A stretch of DNA of 64,000 bases, taken from NCBI GenBank assembly GCA_046347015.1, contig JAXMHA010000015.1, forward strand, positions 1-64,000, in the 5' to 3' direction. Positions 44,764 through 53,279 of this stretch are shown here, piece by piece. The notes under the pieces are model-generated. The model worked only from the letters and a program-made list of their open reading frames with translations. It was not told the DNA's origin and did not search any database. Each line of letters opens with the position of its first letter. Position 1 is the first letter of the stretch. This DNA is from Dokdonella_A sp046347015 (lineage in GTDB: Bacteria > Pseudomonadota > Gammaproteobacteria > Xanthomonadales > Rhodanobacteraceae). Position numbers and translations under genes: made by a program.

Positions 44764-45723
44764 ATGAACTCCACCTTCCTCGATTTCGAGCAGCCGCTTG
44801 CCGATCTGGACGCCAAGATCCGGGAGCTCGGCGACGCCGGCGAGGGCCATTCGCTCGACATCGATTCCGAAATCGGCGCGCTGCGCGACAAGCTGCGCCG
44901 GAAGACATCGGACATCTTCGACAACCTGACGCCGTGGCAGGTCGCGCAGGTGGCCCGCCACCCCGCGCGTCCGTACACGCTCGATTACATCAAGATCATG
45001 TGCGAGGAGTTCCACGAACTCGCCGGCGACCGCACCTATGCCGACGACGCCGCGATCGTCGGCGGCCTTGCCCGCATCAACGGACGGCCGCTCGTGGTCA
45101 TCGGTCACCAGAAGGGGCGCGACACCCGCTCGAAGGTGCGGCGCAATTTCGGCATGCCGCGGCCGGAAGGATATCGCAAGGCCCTGCGGCTGATGCGCCT
45201 CGCCGAGAGTTTTTCGCTGCCGATCTTCACGTTCATCGACACGCCGGGCGCCTACCCGGGCGTCGGCGCGGAGGAGCGCGGCCAGTCCGAAGCCATCGCG
45301 CGCAACCTGTTCGAGATGTCGCAGTTGCGGGTTCCGATCGTCTGCGTCGTCATTGGCGAAGGCGGCTCGGGTGGCGCGCTCGCGATCGGCGTCGGCGACC
45401 GCACGATCATGCTGCAGTATTCGACGTATTCCGTGATCACGCCGGAAGGTTGCGCCTCGATCCTGTGGAAGAGCGCGGACAAGGCCCGCGAAGCCGCCGA
45501 AGCGCTGGCAATGACGGCGCCGCGCCTGCTCGAGCTCGGGTTGGTCGACAAGGTGGTCCGCGAACCACTCGGCGGTGCACACCGCAATCCGCACGCGATG
45601 GCGGTGCGCCTGAAGGCGGTCATGCTCGGGCAGCTCGATGAGCTCGAGACGCTTTCGCCCGAGGCTCTCGTGGAGGCCCGCTACGAACGCTTGCGCCGCT
45701 ACGGCGCCTACTCGGCCGGCTGA
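44764..45723 (+). CDS. accA: Acetyl-CoA carboxylase, carboxyltransferase alpha subunit
   Basis: A 319-residue AccA with FLDFEQPLADLDAKIREL at the N-terminus, the coiled start region, LTPWQVAQVARHPARPYTLDYI, GHQKGRDTRSKVRRNFGMPRPEGYRKALR, DTPGAYPGVGAEERGQSEAIARNL, IGEGGSGGALAIGVGD and PEGCASILWKSADKAREAAE. With AccD it transfers the carboxyl group from biotin to acetyl-CoA, the first committed step of fatty-acid synthesis. It lies 141 bp after dnaE, with its own -10 and an inverted repeat. accD is not in the window. Confidence 0.97.
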   Translation: MNSTFLDFEQPLADLDAKIRELGDAGEGHSLDIDSEIGALRDKLRRKTSDIFDNLTPWQVAQVARHPARPYTLDYIKIMCEEFHELAGDRTYADDAAIVGGLARINGRPLVVIGHQKGRDTRSKVRRNFGMPRPEGYRKALRLMRLAESFSLPIFTFIDTPGAYPGVGAEERGQSEAIARNLFEMSQLRVPIVCVVIGEGGSGGALAIGVGDRTIMLQYSTYSVITPEGCASILWKSADKAREAAEALAMTAPRLLELGLVDKVVREPLGGAHRNPHAMAVRLKAVMLGQLDELETLSPEALVEARYERLRRYGAYSAG

Positions 45724-45757
45724 CCACACCGATCGGCGACGGTGGCGGCGCCTGCGC

Positions 45758-45763
45758 TAACAT
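45758..45763 (+). promoter_or_regulatory. Putative -10 element of kbl
   Basis: TAACAT lies 28 nt before the kbl ATG in the 67-bp gap after accA, with TG three bases upstream. The match is modest. Confidence 0.35.
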
Positions 45764-45790
45764 CCGCCTTTTCCATTCCGGGCAGTCGTC

Positions 45791-46999
45791 ATGGACACCA
45801 GCATCCGCGATCGCATCGCGGGCGAGCTCGACTCGATCCGCGGCCAGGGGCTGTACAAGACCGAGCGCGTCATCGTGACGCCGCAGGCCGCCGCCATCCG
45901 CACCGGCGACGGCCGCGAGGTCCTGAACTTTTGCGCCAACAACTACCTCGGGCTCGCCGACCACCCGCGCGTGATTGCCGCGGCGAAATCCGCGCTCGAC
46001 AGCCACGGGTTCGGAATGGCGTCGGTGCGTTTCATCTGCGGCACGCAGGACCTGCACAAACGGCTCGAATCGGTGATCGCGCGATTCTTCGGCACCGATG
46101 ACGCGATCCTGTACACGAGCTGCTTCGACGCCAACGGCGGCTTGTTCGAGACCCTGCTCGACGACCACGACGTCGTCATTTCCGACGCCCTGAACCACGC
46201 CTCGATCATCGACGGCATCAGGCTCTGCAAGGCCGACCGCCGCCGCTACGCGAACGGCGACATGGACGAACTCGAGCGGCATCTTGCCGAGACGGCGCAC
46301 AAGCGAACGCGCCTCATCGCGACCGACGGCGTGTTCTCGATGGACGGCTACGTCGCGAAACTCGATCGCATCGTGCAGCTCAAGGAGAAATACGACGCGC
46401 TGCTGATGATCGACGATTCGCACGCGACCGGGTTCGTCGGACCGACCGGGCGTGGCTCGGCCGAACTGCACGGCGTGCTCGACAAGGTCGACGTCTTCAC
46501 TTCGACGCTGGGCAAGGCTCTGGGCGGCGGTTCCGGCGGCTTCACGACCGGCCGCCGCGAGATCATCGACCTCCTGCGCCAGCGCTCTCGCCCGTACCTG
46601 TTCTCGAACACGCTGCCGCCACCGCTGGTCGCGGCGTCGATCGAGGTGTTCGGACTCATCGATGAAACCCCGGAATTGCGCCAGCGCGTCAACGCCAACG
46701 CGCTGTGGTTTCGCGAGCAGATGGGCGCGGCCGGATTCGACATCCGGCCCGGCAAGCACCCGATCGTGCCAGTGATGCTGTACGACGCGAGGGTGGCCCA
46801 GCAATTCGCTGCCGCGCTACTCGACGAAGGCATCTACGCGATCGGATTCTTCTACCCGGTCGTGCCACAAGGCCAGGCACGCATCCGGACCCAAGTCAGC
46901 GCCGCGCACACCAGGGAGCACCTCCAGCGCTGCGTCGACGCCTTCGTGAAAGTCGCCGCACGGCTCAAGGTCCCGCTGCACCAAGGCCACCCGGCCTGA
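45791..46999 (+). CDS. kbl: 2-amino-3-ketobutyrate coenzyme A ligase (glycine C-acetyltransferase)
   Basis: A 402-residue alpha-oxoamine synthase-family PLP enzyme. It shows VLNFCANNYLGLADHPRV, HGFGMASVRFICGTQDLHKRLE, DAILYTSCFDANGGLFE, DALNHASIIDGIRLCKA, MIDDSHATGFVGPTGRG and the PLP lysine at residue 242 in TSTLGKALGGGSGG, all close to E. coli Kbl. It cleaves 2-amino-3-ketobutyrate with CoA to glycine and acetyl-CoA in threonine breakdown. The usual partner tdh is not next to it in this window. Confidence 0.95.
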   Translation: MDTSIRDRIAGELDSIRGQGLYKTERVIVTPQAAAIRTGDGREVLNFCANNYLGLADHPRVIAAAKSALDSHGFGMASVRFICGTQDLHKRLESVIARFFGTDDAILYTSCFDANGGLFETLLDDHDVVISDALNHASIIDGIRLCKADRRRYANGDMDELERHLAETAHKRTRLIATDGVFSMDGYVAKLDRIVQLKEKYDALLMIDDSHATGFVGPTGRGSAELHGVLDKVDVFTSTLGKALGGGSGGFTTGRREIIDLLRQRSRPYLFSNTLPPPLVAASIEVFGLIDETPELRQRVNANALWFREQMGAAGFDIRPGKHPIVPVMLYDARVAQQFAAALLDEGIYAIGFFYPVVPQGQARIRTQVSAAHTREHLQRCVDAFVKVAARLKVPLHQGHPA

Positions 47000-47072
47000 C
47001 GACACGGGGTCCGGCACGCACCGCTGCATCCGGCGCTGGAGGCCGGCGTTCGACGTCAGGCCGCAAGCGCCA

Positions 47073-47567
47073 TCAGCGCAACAGTATCAGCGTGTCGTCG
47101 CGGCGGATCATGACATGGTCACCGACACGCAGCCCCGGGTTGTTCCATTGCGTCACCACCGCGTGGCGGCCATTGTCCATCCGCAAGCGAAATTGCCACG
47201 CAGGCCGGTCACCACCGTTGCTGTTGCGCTCGACGGCATTGCCGGCAAAACCGCCGGCGACCGCACCGGCGACCGTTGCGGCCGTGCGCCCGTCACCCTT
47301 GCCGATCGTGCTGCCGAGCACGCCGCCGATGATCGCCCCGATCACCGCGCCGCCGCCCGTGGTTGCGTTGTTGCGGACGTAGACCTGCCGGATGTCGTCG
47401 ACGACGCCGCAGCGGGAACAGTCGTAGCGGGACCGCTTGTAGTAGTAGGCGTCGCTGCCGTAGTACGCATTGTCGCCGTAGTAGGGGCGCGGCGGAACCG
47501 GCGCGCAACTCGCGAGCACCAGCAGCACGCCCATCATCGACAAACCCGACACGATCACGCGAAACAT
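47073..47567 (-). CDS. Glycine-zipper 2TM-domain lipoprotein (SlyB/PcP-like)
   Basis: A 164-residue lipoprotein with lipobox LVLASC (Cys 21). A Tyr-rich stretch (about 28-45) with CSRC precedes a glycine-zipper region (about 72-108: GGGAVIGAIIGGVLGSTIGKG, VAGAVAGGFAGNAVE) and a C-terminal part (WQFRLRMDNGRHAVVTQ, LRVGDHVMIR) typical of SlyB/OsmB-like envelope proteins. A GAGGTGG Shine-Dalgarno precedes the ATG at 47567. These proteins are thought to stabilise the outer membrane under stress. It converges with kbl and is divergent from mgtE. Confidence 0.85.
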   Translation of the reverse strand: MFRVIVSGLSMMGVLLVLASCAPVPPRPYYGDNAYYGSDAYYYKRSRYDCSRCGVVDDIRQVYVRNNATTGGGAVIGAIIGGVLGSTIGKGDGRTAATVAGAVAGGFAGNAVERNSNGGDRPAWQFRLRMDNGRHAVVTQWNNPGLRVGDHVMIRRDDTLILLR

Positions 47568-47684
47568 CGGTTCCACCTCGTTGCATGGGCCGGCCGCGCC
47601 GGCGAAGGTGCGATCACGGTGGCAGACGATCGATGAACCGGTACAAAATCGCGTGCGCCGCAGCCCGGCACCGAGGAGATCGAC

Positions 47685-48884
47685 ATGCCCGCCGCTCCAC
47701 CGACCCTGGAAGAGCTTCGCGAACTCGACGCCAGCGACATCGCGCGCCGGGTCTCCGCATTGCCGGACACGCTGGTCGCACAGCATCTGCGCGCGCTCGG
47801 CCCGGGCCGCGCCGGGGCGGTCCTCGATCGCCTGGGTCCCGCGCGACGAAGGGCCGTTGCCGCAGCCGCCGGTGAGGACGGCGCGCCCGCGTGGCTCGCT
47901 GGCGACTGGCCGGCGGGCAGCGTCGGCCGGCTGATGGAACGCACCCCGGCGGTGTTTCCGCCGGAAACGTCCGTGGCCGCGGCCATCGAGCGCCTGCGCC
48001 CAATGGTGTCGCACCTGCTGATCACGTACGTCTTCGTCGCCGGACCGGACGGCCGGCTCGTCGGCGTGGTGGCATTCCGCGAACTTGCGTTCGCGGGACC
48101 ACAGCAGTCGCTGGCGGACATCATGGCGACGCGGCCGTTCGTGTTGGAACCGCAAACGCCCGTCATCGAAGCCATGCGCGAGGTCGTGCGCCGGCACTAC
48201 CCGGTTTATCCCGTGTGTGACGCCGGCGGGCGCCTGCTCGGCGTCGTTCGCGGCGCGGTGCTGTTCGAGGAGCAGACCTTCGAGATCAGCGCGCAGGCCG
48301 GATCGATGGTGGGTGTGGAAAAGGAAGAGCGCATCACGACGCCATGGCTGCGCAGCCTGCGCTTCCGCAACCCGTGGCTGCAGGTCAACCTGCTGACCAC
48401 GTTCGTCACTGCAACCGTCGTCGGCGCGTTCCAGGGCACGATCAACCAGATCGTCCTGCTCGCGGTGTTCCTGCCGGTCCTGTCCGACCAGTGCAACAAC
48501 ACCGGCAGCCAGGCGCTGGCGGTCACCCTGCGCGGCCTGACCTTCGGCGAACTCAAACGCGGCCGCGGCCTTGCGTTGCTGCTCAAGGAAGCCTGGGTCG
48601 GCCTGCTGAACGGCGCACTGACCGGGCTCGTCGCGGCGCTGGCGATGTTGCTGCTCGCCCTGCACGAGCACAATGCCCGGGCGCCGATGCTCGCCGCGAT
48701 CACGTTCGCGACGCTGACCGGGGCCTGTGCGTTCGCGGGTGTCGTGGGTGCCGGCGTGCCGCAGTTGCTGAAGCGATTCGGCGCCGATCCCGCGACCGCG
48801 TCGAGCATCTTCCTGACCAAGGCCACCGACATCAGCAGCCTCTGGTTGTTCCTCGCATTGGCCACCGCGTTCGTCATCCGCTGA
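47685..48884 (+). CDS. MgtE-like magnesium transporter
   Basis: A 399-residue protein with an N-terminal cytosolic domain (about 1-75), two CBS domains (about 85-205) and a C-terminal MgtE membrane domain with helices beginning at PWLQVNLLTTFVTATVVGAFQG. The pore signature LPVLSDQCNNTGSQALAVTLRG and the later FLTKATDISSLWLFLALATAF are clear. The N-domain is shorter than the canonical 450-residue MgtE. A GAGGAG Shine-Dalgarno supports the ATG. With corC and corA this is the third Mg2+-related gene in the window. Confidence 0.92.
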   Translation: MPAAPPTLEELRELDASDIARRVSALPDTLVAQHLRALGPGRAGAVLDRLGPARRRAVAAAAGEDGAPAWLAGDWPAGSVGRLMERTPAVFPPETSVAAAIERLRPMVSHLLITYVFVAGPDGRLVGVVAFRELAFAGPQQSLADIMATRPFVLEPQTPVIEAMREVVRRHYPVYPVCDAGGRLLGVVRGAVLFEEQTFEISAQAGSMVGVEKEERITTPWLRSLRFRNPWLQVNLLTTFVTATVVGAFQGTINQIVLLAVFLPVLSDQCNNTGSQALAVTLRGLTFGELKRGRGLALLLKEAWVGLLNGALTGLVAALAMLLLALHEHNARAPMLAAITFATLTGACAFAGVVGAGVPQLLKRFGADPATASSIFLTKATDISSLWLFLALATAFVIR

Positions 48885-48926
48885 AGACGGCGCTCAACGC
48901 ACGTTCCACGGCGATTCGATCGGGCG

Positions 48927-48932
48927 CATACT
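48927..48932 (+). promoter_or_regulatory. Putative -10 element before the first tail-bearing secreted protein
   Basis: CATACT lies 29 nt before the ATG at 48961, between short inverted arms CGGGC (48921-48925) and GCCCG (48933-48937). Confidence 0.3.
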
Positions 48933-48960
48933 GCCCGGCTGAACGGAAGGAGAAGGCAAC

Positions 48961-50436
48961 ATGAGCGAATCGACCGCGTCGTTCCGGGCCGCGCGCTGGC
49001 TTGCGGTGGCGATCTTCGCGCTGGCACCCCTCGTGGCGGCAGCACAGTGGTCGACCGACCCGTCCGACAATCTCGTCATCGCCGATCGCAGCGGCGAACA
49101 GGTGCAGCCGAAGATCGCGCCGACACCCGACGGTGGCTTCTACATCTCGTGGTTCGACGACAGTTCGGGCGGTTACGACGTCTATCTGCAGCGCCTCGAT
49201 GCCGACGGCAACGAGCTGTGGCCGCACAACGGCATCCTCGTTGCGGCGCGTGACTTCTCGTCGACCCAGGATTACGGACTCGACGTCGACGCCGACGGCA
49301 ATGCGTTGCTGGCATTCCGCTACAACGACGCCAACGATGTCCCGCAGGCGCTCGCGCAAATGGTCGCGCCGGATGGGACGTTGCTGTGGGGCGATCCAGG
49401 GGTGTTCGTTTCGGCGGATCCCGGCGGTGCCAGCGCGCCGCACGTTGCCGCCCTTGGTGACGGGACGGTCGCAGTCGGCTGGTCGGCTTCGGACGGTTCC
49501 GCGGTGGTGCAGAAGCTCGACGGCGACGGCAACATCCTGTGGGCGCCGGGAGGCATCGTGTTCACGCCTTCGGCGGGCTTCAACATCCTTTCCGACCTGC
49601 ACGGCGACGCCGACGGCAACGTGATCGCATCGTGGGTCGCGCAACCTTCTTTTTCCGACCACGAGTTGTGGGCGCAGAAGCTGGCGGCGCTGGATGGTGC
49701 GCCGTTGTGGGGAACCGATCCGGTCAAGGTCTATGACGGCAACGGTGGCGCGCTGCAGTTCGGCTACTTCCCGCCGTTCCTCGCCGACGGCGCCGGCGGC
49801 GCGGTATTCGTCTGGTACGACATTGCCGGCACCAGTGGCGAAGTCCGCGCGCAGCACGTCGGCGCCGATGGGACGCCGGCGTTCCCGCAAAACGGTGTGC
49901 TCGCGAGCACGAATACGACGCGCAACCATTTCGAACCATCCGGCGCGTACGACGCGGACTCCGGAAACACCTATGTCGTCTGGCGTGAGACCGATTCGAC
50001 GCAGTCGCATTTCGGAGTGTATGCCCAGGCGATCGACAGCGGCGGCAACCGCTTGTGGACCGACTCGGGGCAACAACTCGTTGCCCTCGGTACGCTCGAT
50101 CAGTCCGAGATGGTTGCGCTGCCGGCACCGGACGGCATGCTGGCTGCCTGGGCCAGTGGCGATGCGCCCGCGGCGATGCCGATCCAGGTCGCGCGGATCA
50201 ATGCCGACGGCACGCTCGCGTGGACCGGCGGCACGGTGGCGATCACGACCGAGCCGACCGATGCCGCGCGACTCGTCGGCGCAATCAGCACGGATGGTTA
50301 CGCCGCTTATGCCTGGACGCGCAATGCCATGAGCTTCGCAGGCGACGTCGTCGCACAGGACATTTCCTACGACGGGATCCTCGGACCACCGGCTCCGCCG
50401 AACGACCTGATCTTCGCCGACGGATTCGACGACTGA
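48961..50436 (+). CDS. Secreted repeat protein with I-F-x-x-G-F-D C-terminal tail
   Basis: A 491-residue exported protein of unknown function. The signal peptide (ARWLAVAIFALAPLVAAAQ) leads to a beta-rich body with repeats of about 45-60 residues, each ending in a D-x-x-G-N-x-L-W unit (LDADGNELW, LDGDGNILW, IDSGGNRLW, INADGTLAW), suggestive of a propeller-like fold. The last 11 residues, NDLIFADGFDD, match the end of the secreted protein at 53280-54359. A GGAAGGAG Shine-Dalgarno fixes the ATG. A stem-loop follows 12 nt after the stop. Confidence 0.7.
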   Translation: MSESTASFRAARWLAVAIFALAPLVAAAQWSTDPSDNLVIADRSGEQVQPKIAPTPDGGFYISWFDDSSGGYDVYLQRLDADGNELWPHNGILVAARDFSSTQDYGLDVDADGNALLAFRYNDANDVPQALAQMVAPDGTLLWGDPGVFVSADPGGASAPHVAALGDGTVAVGWSASDGSAVVQKLDGDGNILWAPGGIVFTPSAGFNILSDLHGDADGNVIASWVAQPSFSDHELWAQKLAALDGAPLWGTDPVKVYDGNGGALQFGYFPPFLADGAGGAVFVWYDIAGTSGEVRAQHVGADGTPAFPQNGVLASTNTTRNHFEPSGAYDADSGNTYVVWRETDSTQSHFGVYAQAIDSGGNRLWTDSGQQLVALGTLDQSEMVALPAPDGMLAAWASGDAPAAMPIQVARINADGTLAWTGGTVAITTEPTDAARLVGAISTDGYAAYAWTRNAMSFAGDVVAQDISYDGILGPPAPPNDLIFADGFDD

Positions 50437-50447
50437 CTTGGGTGCCT

Positions 50448-50476
50448 GCGATCCGGTCCACGCTTGGCCGGATCGC
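50448..50476 (+). terminator. Stem-loop after the first tail-bearing protein, possible terminator
   Basis: GCGATCCGG (50448-50456) and CCGGATCGC (50468-50476) form a perfect 9-bp stem with an 11-nt loop, starting 12 nt after the stop codon. There is no T-run, so Rho-independent termination is uncertain. Confidence 0.4.
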
Positions 50477-50560
50477 GCCAAACGACGTCGTCCCCGTCGC
50501 ATTCCGCTGGCCACGAATGGGCCTTGACCCGGCCGGATCACGCGCGCCAACCTAGCCGAC

Positions 50561-53029
50561 GTGAGTTCGCGGATCTTCCAGTTCGGTTCGTGCACGGTCG
50601 ACACGGCGACACGCGAACTCGTGCGTGACGGGGCCCTGGTACCGCTGTCGCCCAGGGTTTTCGACTGCCTCGCATACCTGCTGTCGAATCGGGACCGCGC
50701 GGTCGGCAGGGACGAACTCATATCCGCGGTCTGGGGCCGCGTCGACGTCAGCGACACCTTGCTCGGCCAGACGATCCTGAAGGCCCGCCGGGCCATCGGC
50801 GACGACGGCAACGAACAAAACGCGATCCGAACGATCCCGCGTTTCGGCTACCGCTGGGTTGCACTTGCCCGCGTCGAGGCCGTCGAGCCTGGCAAGGATT
50901 CCCCATCAACCGGGACGGCGACGCCCGGAGTCGAGGCAACGAAAACCTCCTTGCATCCCGCCTCGCAAACGGCAACGCCAATCGAGTCCGTCACCGCCAT
51001 CGAGTCGCGGACCGATCCGGAGCCGGTTGCCGACACACTGACTCCGCCGTGGCCATGGGTAGCCGCCGCGCTCGCGGCGATCCTGGTCGTGGTCGTCGTG
51101 GCGGGATTCTGGCCACGCGGCAAGCCGGAGGCTGGCGCCGGCGCTCGGGCGGCTGCCTCGAATCCCCATCCGTCGACGACGCCGGTGCTGGCCGTCGTGC
51201 CGGCCGAAGTCACGGCCGGCGCCGAATGGGGCTGGCTGCGCCTCGGCGTGATGGACCTCGTCGCCTCGCGCTTGCGGCACGCCGGCCTTGCCGTCGTGCC
51301 GAGCGACAACGTCGTGGCGCTGTTGAACACCGCGCCGCGCGACGACGAGAAGCAGCGCCACGACCGTCTGCGATCGGCGACCGGCGCCGTCGACCTCGTC
51401 GTGCCGCGGCTGGTCCACGACGCTGCGGGTTGGCAAGTCCATCTCGACCTGATCGATGACGCCGGCCACGTCCGCAGCATCGAAACGCCCGGCAAGGAAC
51501 CGATCGCGGCCGCACGCGTCTCGTCGAACCGGTTGCTCGCGGTACTGGGACGGCCACTCGACGACACGACCGTGTCCGTCTCGCTCGACGATCTCGACCA
51601 GCGCATCCGGGCCGCCATGCTCGGCAACGACAACGCGGAAGCCCGCCGCCTGCTCGCCGCCGCGCCGGAGGCTTTCCGCGATTCGGCCGAACTGCGCCTT
51701 GCCGCGGCCGAGATTGCATTCCGCACCGGCCACCTCGACCAGGCGCGACAGGCGCTGTCGCAGTGGCTCGCCAACTTCCCGGCCGAATCCAATGGTGGCC
51801 TGCGCGCCCGGGCGCTTTACATTTCCGGTGCGATAGCCGTGCGCGAAGACCGCAATGACGACGCCGTCCGCCAGTTCGACGAAGCCGTCGCGCTGTCCGC
51901 AGCGGCCGACGATGCCCGCGTGCTGGGGCAGGCATCGACTGGACTTGCCGCCGCACTGGTCAACCTCGGCCAATACGGCCAGGCCGAAACCGCGATCGCT
52001 CGCGCCCGCGTCGCACTCAATCTCGCCGGCGACACCCTCGCCCTCGCGCGGGTCGACGCCAACGAAGGCGTTCTCGACATCGCCCGCGGCCGGCCCGCGG
52101 ACGCGCTGCCACTGCTCGCGCGGGCTTCGGAGCGTTTTCGGCAGTTCGGCGCGCTGAACGAACTGTTCCTGACCGGCGCAGCGCGCATCCGGTCGAACCT
52201 CGCCCTGCTCGATCCCGCACAAGCCCTCGAAACGGCCACGGCAATGGACGCCGACCTTGGCTGGCTCGAAAACACGCGCACCCGCGGCGCGTTCGAACTG
52301 CAGCACGCACGGGCCCTGGCGGCCTGCGGGAAGACCGGGGAAGCTCGGAGGCTGCTCGATGCGCTGGCTGGCGATGCCGGACAGGCGCCGGCGCTGCACG
52401 GCGAGGTCGCCCTCGAACGTGCACGCCTGCAACGCGCAGCGAACTCTTTCCCCGCCGCCATCGAATCCGCCCGTTTCGCGGTGGCGAACCTCCCGACCTT
52501 CGACGAAGCGCCGGCCCGCGCGAGGGCATGGCTGGTCCTGATCCGATCGCTCCGCAGCGCCGGCCAGGCCGGCAACGCCAGCGCCGAGCTTGCGAAATTC
52601 CGGGAGTGGGCAACCAGCCACGGCACGCTGCCGCCAGTCCTGATCCTCACGGATCTGGCCACTGCGGAGCAGGCTGTCGGCGATGGCCATTCCAGTCTCG
52701 CGGCGACAGCGTTCGCTCGCGCATTGGCGGAAGCGGAGCACTGGGGCGTCCCGGAAGATCTCGCCGCGGTATCACAATCGTGGGGCAACGTATTGATCTC
52801 ACAAGGGAACATGGATGAAGCAAGCACCGTGACTGGCCACGTCAGCCGTTGGGCCGAACGCGATTTCGAATGTGCCGTCCTGCAGGCGCGGCTCTATCGG
52901 GCACTTGGACGCCGGGAGGCGTGGGAAACCGCTCTGGAGCATGCCCGCAGTCTCGCGGGTGAGCGGCGGTTGCCCGCCACGGTCACGGAACCACCCGGAA
53001 TCCGGACGGTCGGAAACCGATCTCCCTGA
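50561..53029 (+). CDS. CadC-like membrane regulator: winged helix, one TM segment, TPR-type periplasmic half
   Basis: An 822-residue protein starting at GTG. The N-terminal OmpR/PhoB winged helix (1-105) shows LSPRVFDCLAYLLSNRDRAVGRDELISAVWG and a C-terminal hairpin AIRTIPRFGYRWVA. A Ser/Thr/Pro linker leads to a single membrane helix (about 166-186, WVAAALAAILVVVVVAGFW), and the remaining 630 residues are helical with TPR-like repeats. This plan matches ToxR/CadC-like one-component regulators that sense periplasmic signals; the ligand is unknown. It lies between two genes for tail-bearing secreted proteins. Confidence 0.85.
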   Translation: MSSRIFQFGSCTVDTATRELVRDGALVPLSPRVFDCLAYLLSNRDRAVGRDELISAVWGRVDVSDTLLGQTILKARRAIGDDGNEQNAIRTIPRFGYRWVALARVEAVEPGKDSPSTGTATPGVEATKTSLHPASQTATPIESVTAIESRTDPEPVADTLTPPWPWVAAALAAILVVVVVAGFWPRGKPEAGAGARAAASNPHPSTTPVLAVVPAEVTAGAEWGWLRLGVMDLVASRLRHAGLAVVPSDNVVALLNTAPRDDEKQRHDRLRSATGAVDLVVPRLVHDAAGWQVHLDLIDDAGHVRSIETPGKEPIAAARVSSNRLLAVLGRPLDDTTVSVSLDDLDQRIRAAMLGNDNAEARRLLAAAPEAFRDSAELRLAAAEIAFRTGHLDQARQALSQWLANFPAESNGGLRARALYISGAIAVREDRNDDAVRQFDEAVALSAAADDARVLGQASTGLAAALVNLGQYGQAETAIARARVALNLAGDTLALARVDANEGVLDIARGRPADALPLLARASERFRQFGALNELFLTGAARIRSNLALLDPAQALETATAMDADLGWLENTRTRGAFELQHARALAACGKTGEARRLLDALAGDAGQAPALHGEVALERARLQRAANSFPAAIESARFAVANLPTFDEAPARARAWLVLIRSLRSAGQAGNASAELAKFREWATSHGTLPPVLILTDLATAEQAVGDGHSSLAATAFARALAEAEHWGVPEDLAAVSQSWGNVLISQGNMDEASTVTGHVSRWAERDFECAVLQARLYRALGRREAWETALEHARSLAGERRLPATVTEPPGIRTVGNRSP

Positions 53030-53279
53030 TCGCCGACGGTGCGATCGGCGCCGCCCGATCCCGGTGGGCGGCGGTCACCTGCGGGCGGCGCGGAGAGACT
53101 GCAAACGCCGCCAATCGTGCGATCGAAACGCAGCTGGAATGCGCAGCGAACGGGTTGCGAACGCCCTGCATGGCCGTTTCCGCGAGACTGCACCCCGCCG
53201 CAAGGACCGTCCGTCCTGCCGGTGGCCGCCGGCATCGCCGGACGAGCCCTCCGCTTCCCGAACCCAGGGCAAACACACC

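Noticed and set aside
42934..45729. A minus-strand open frame of about 930 codons opposite dnaE and accA
   Set aside because: It spans two conserved genes and an intergenic region and encodes low-complexity Arg/Ala/Asp sequence, so it is a shadow of codon bias.
50906..52741. A 600-codon minus-strand frame opposite the CadC-like regulator
   Set aside because: It lies wholly within a gene with clear winged-helix, TM and TPR parts and has no ribosome binding site or family pattern.
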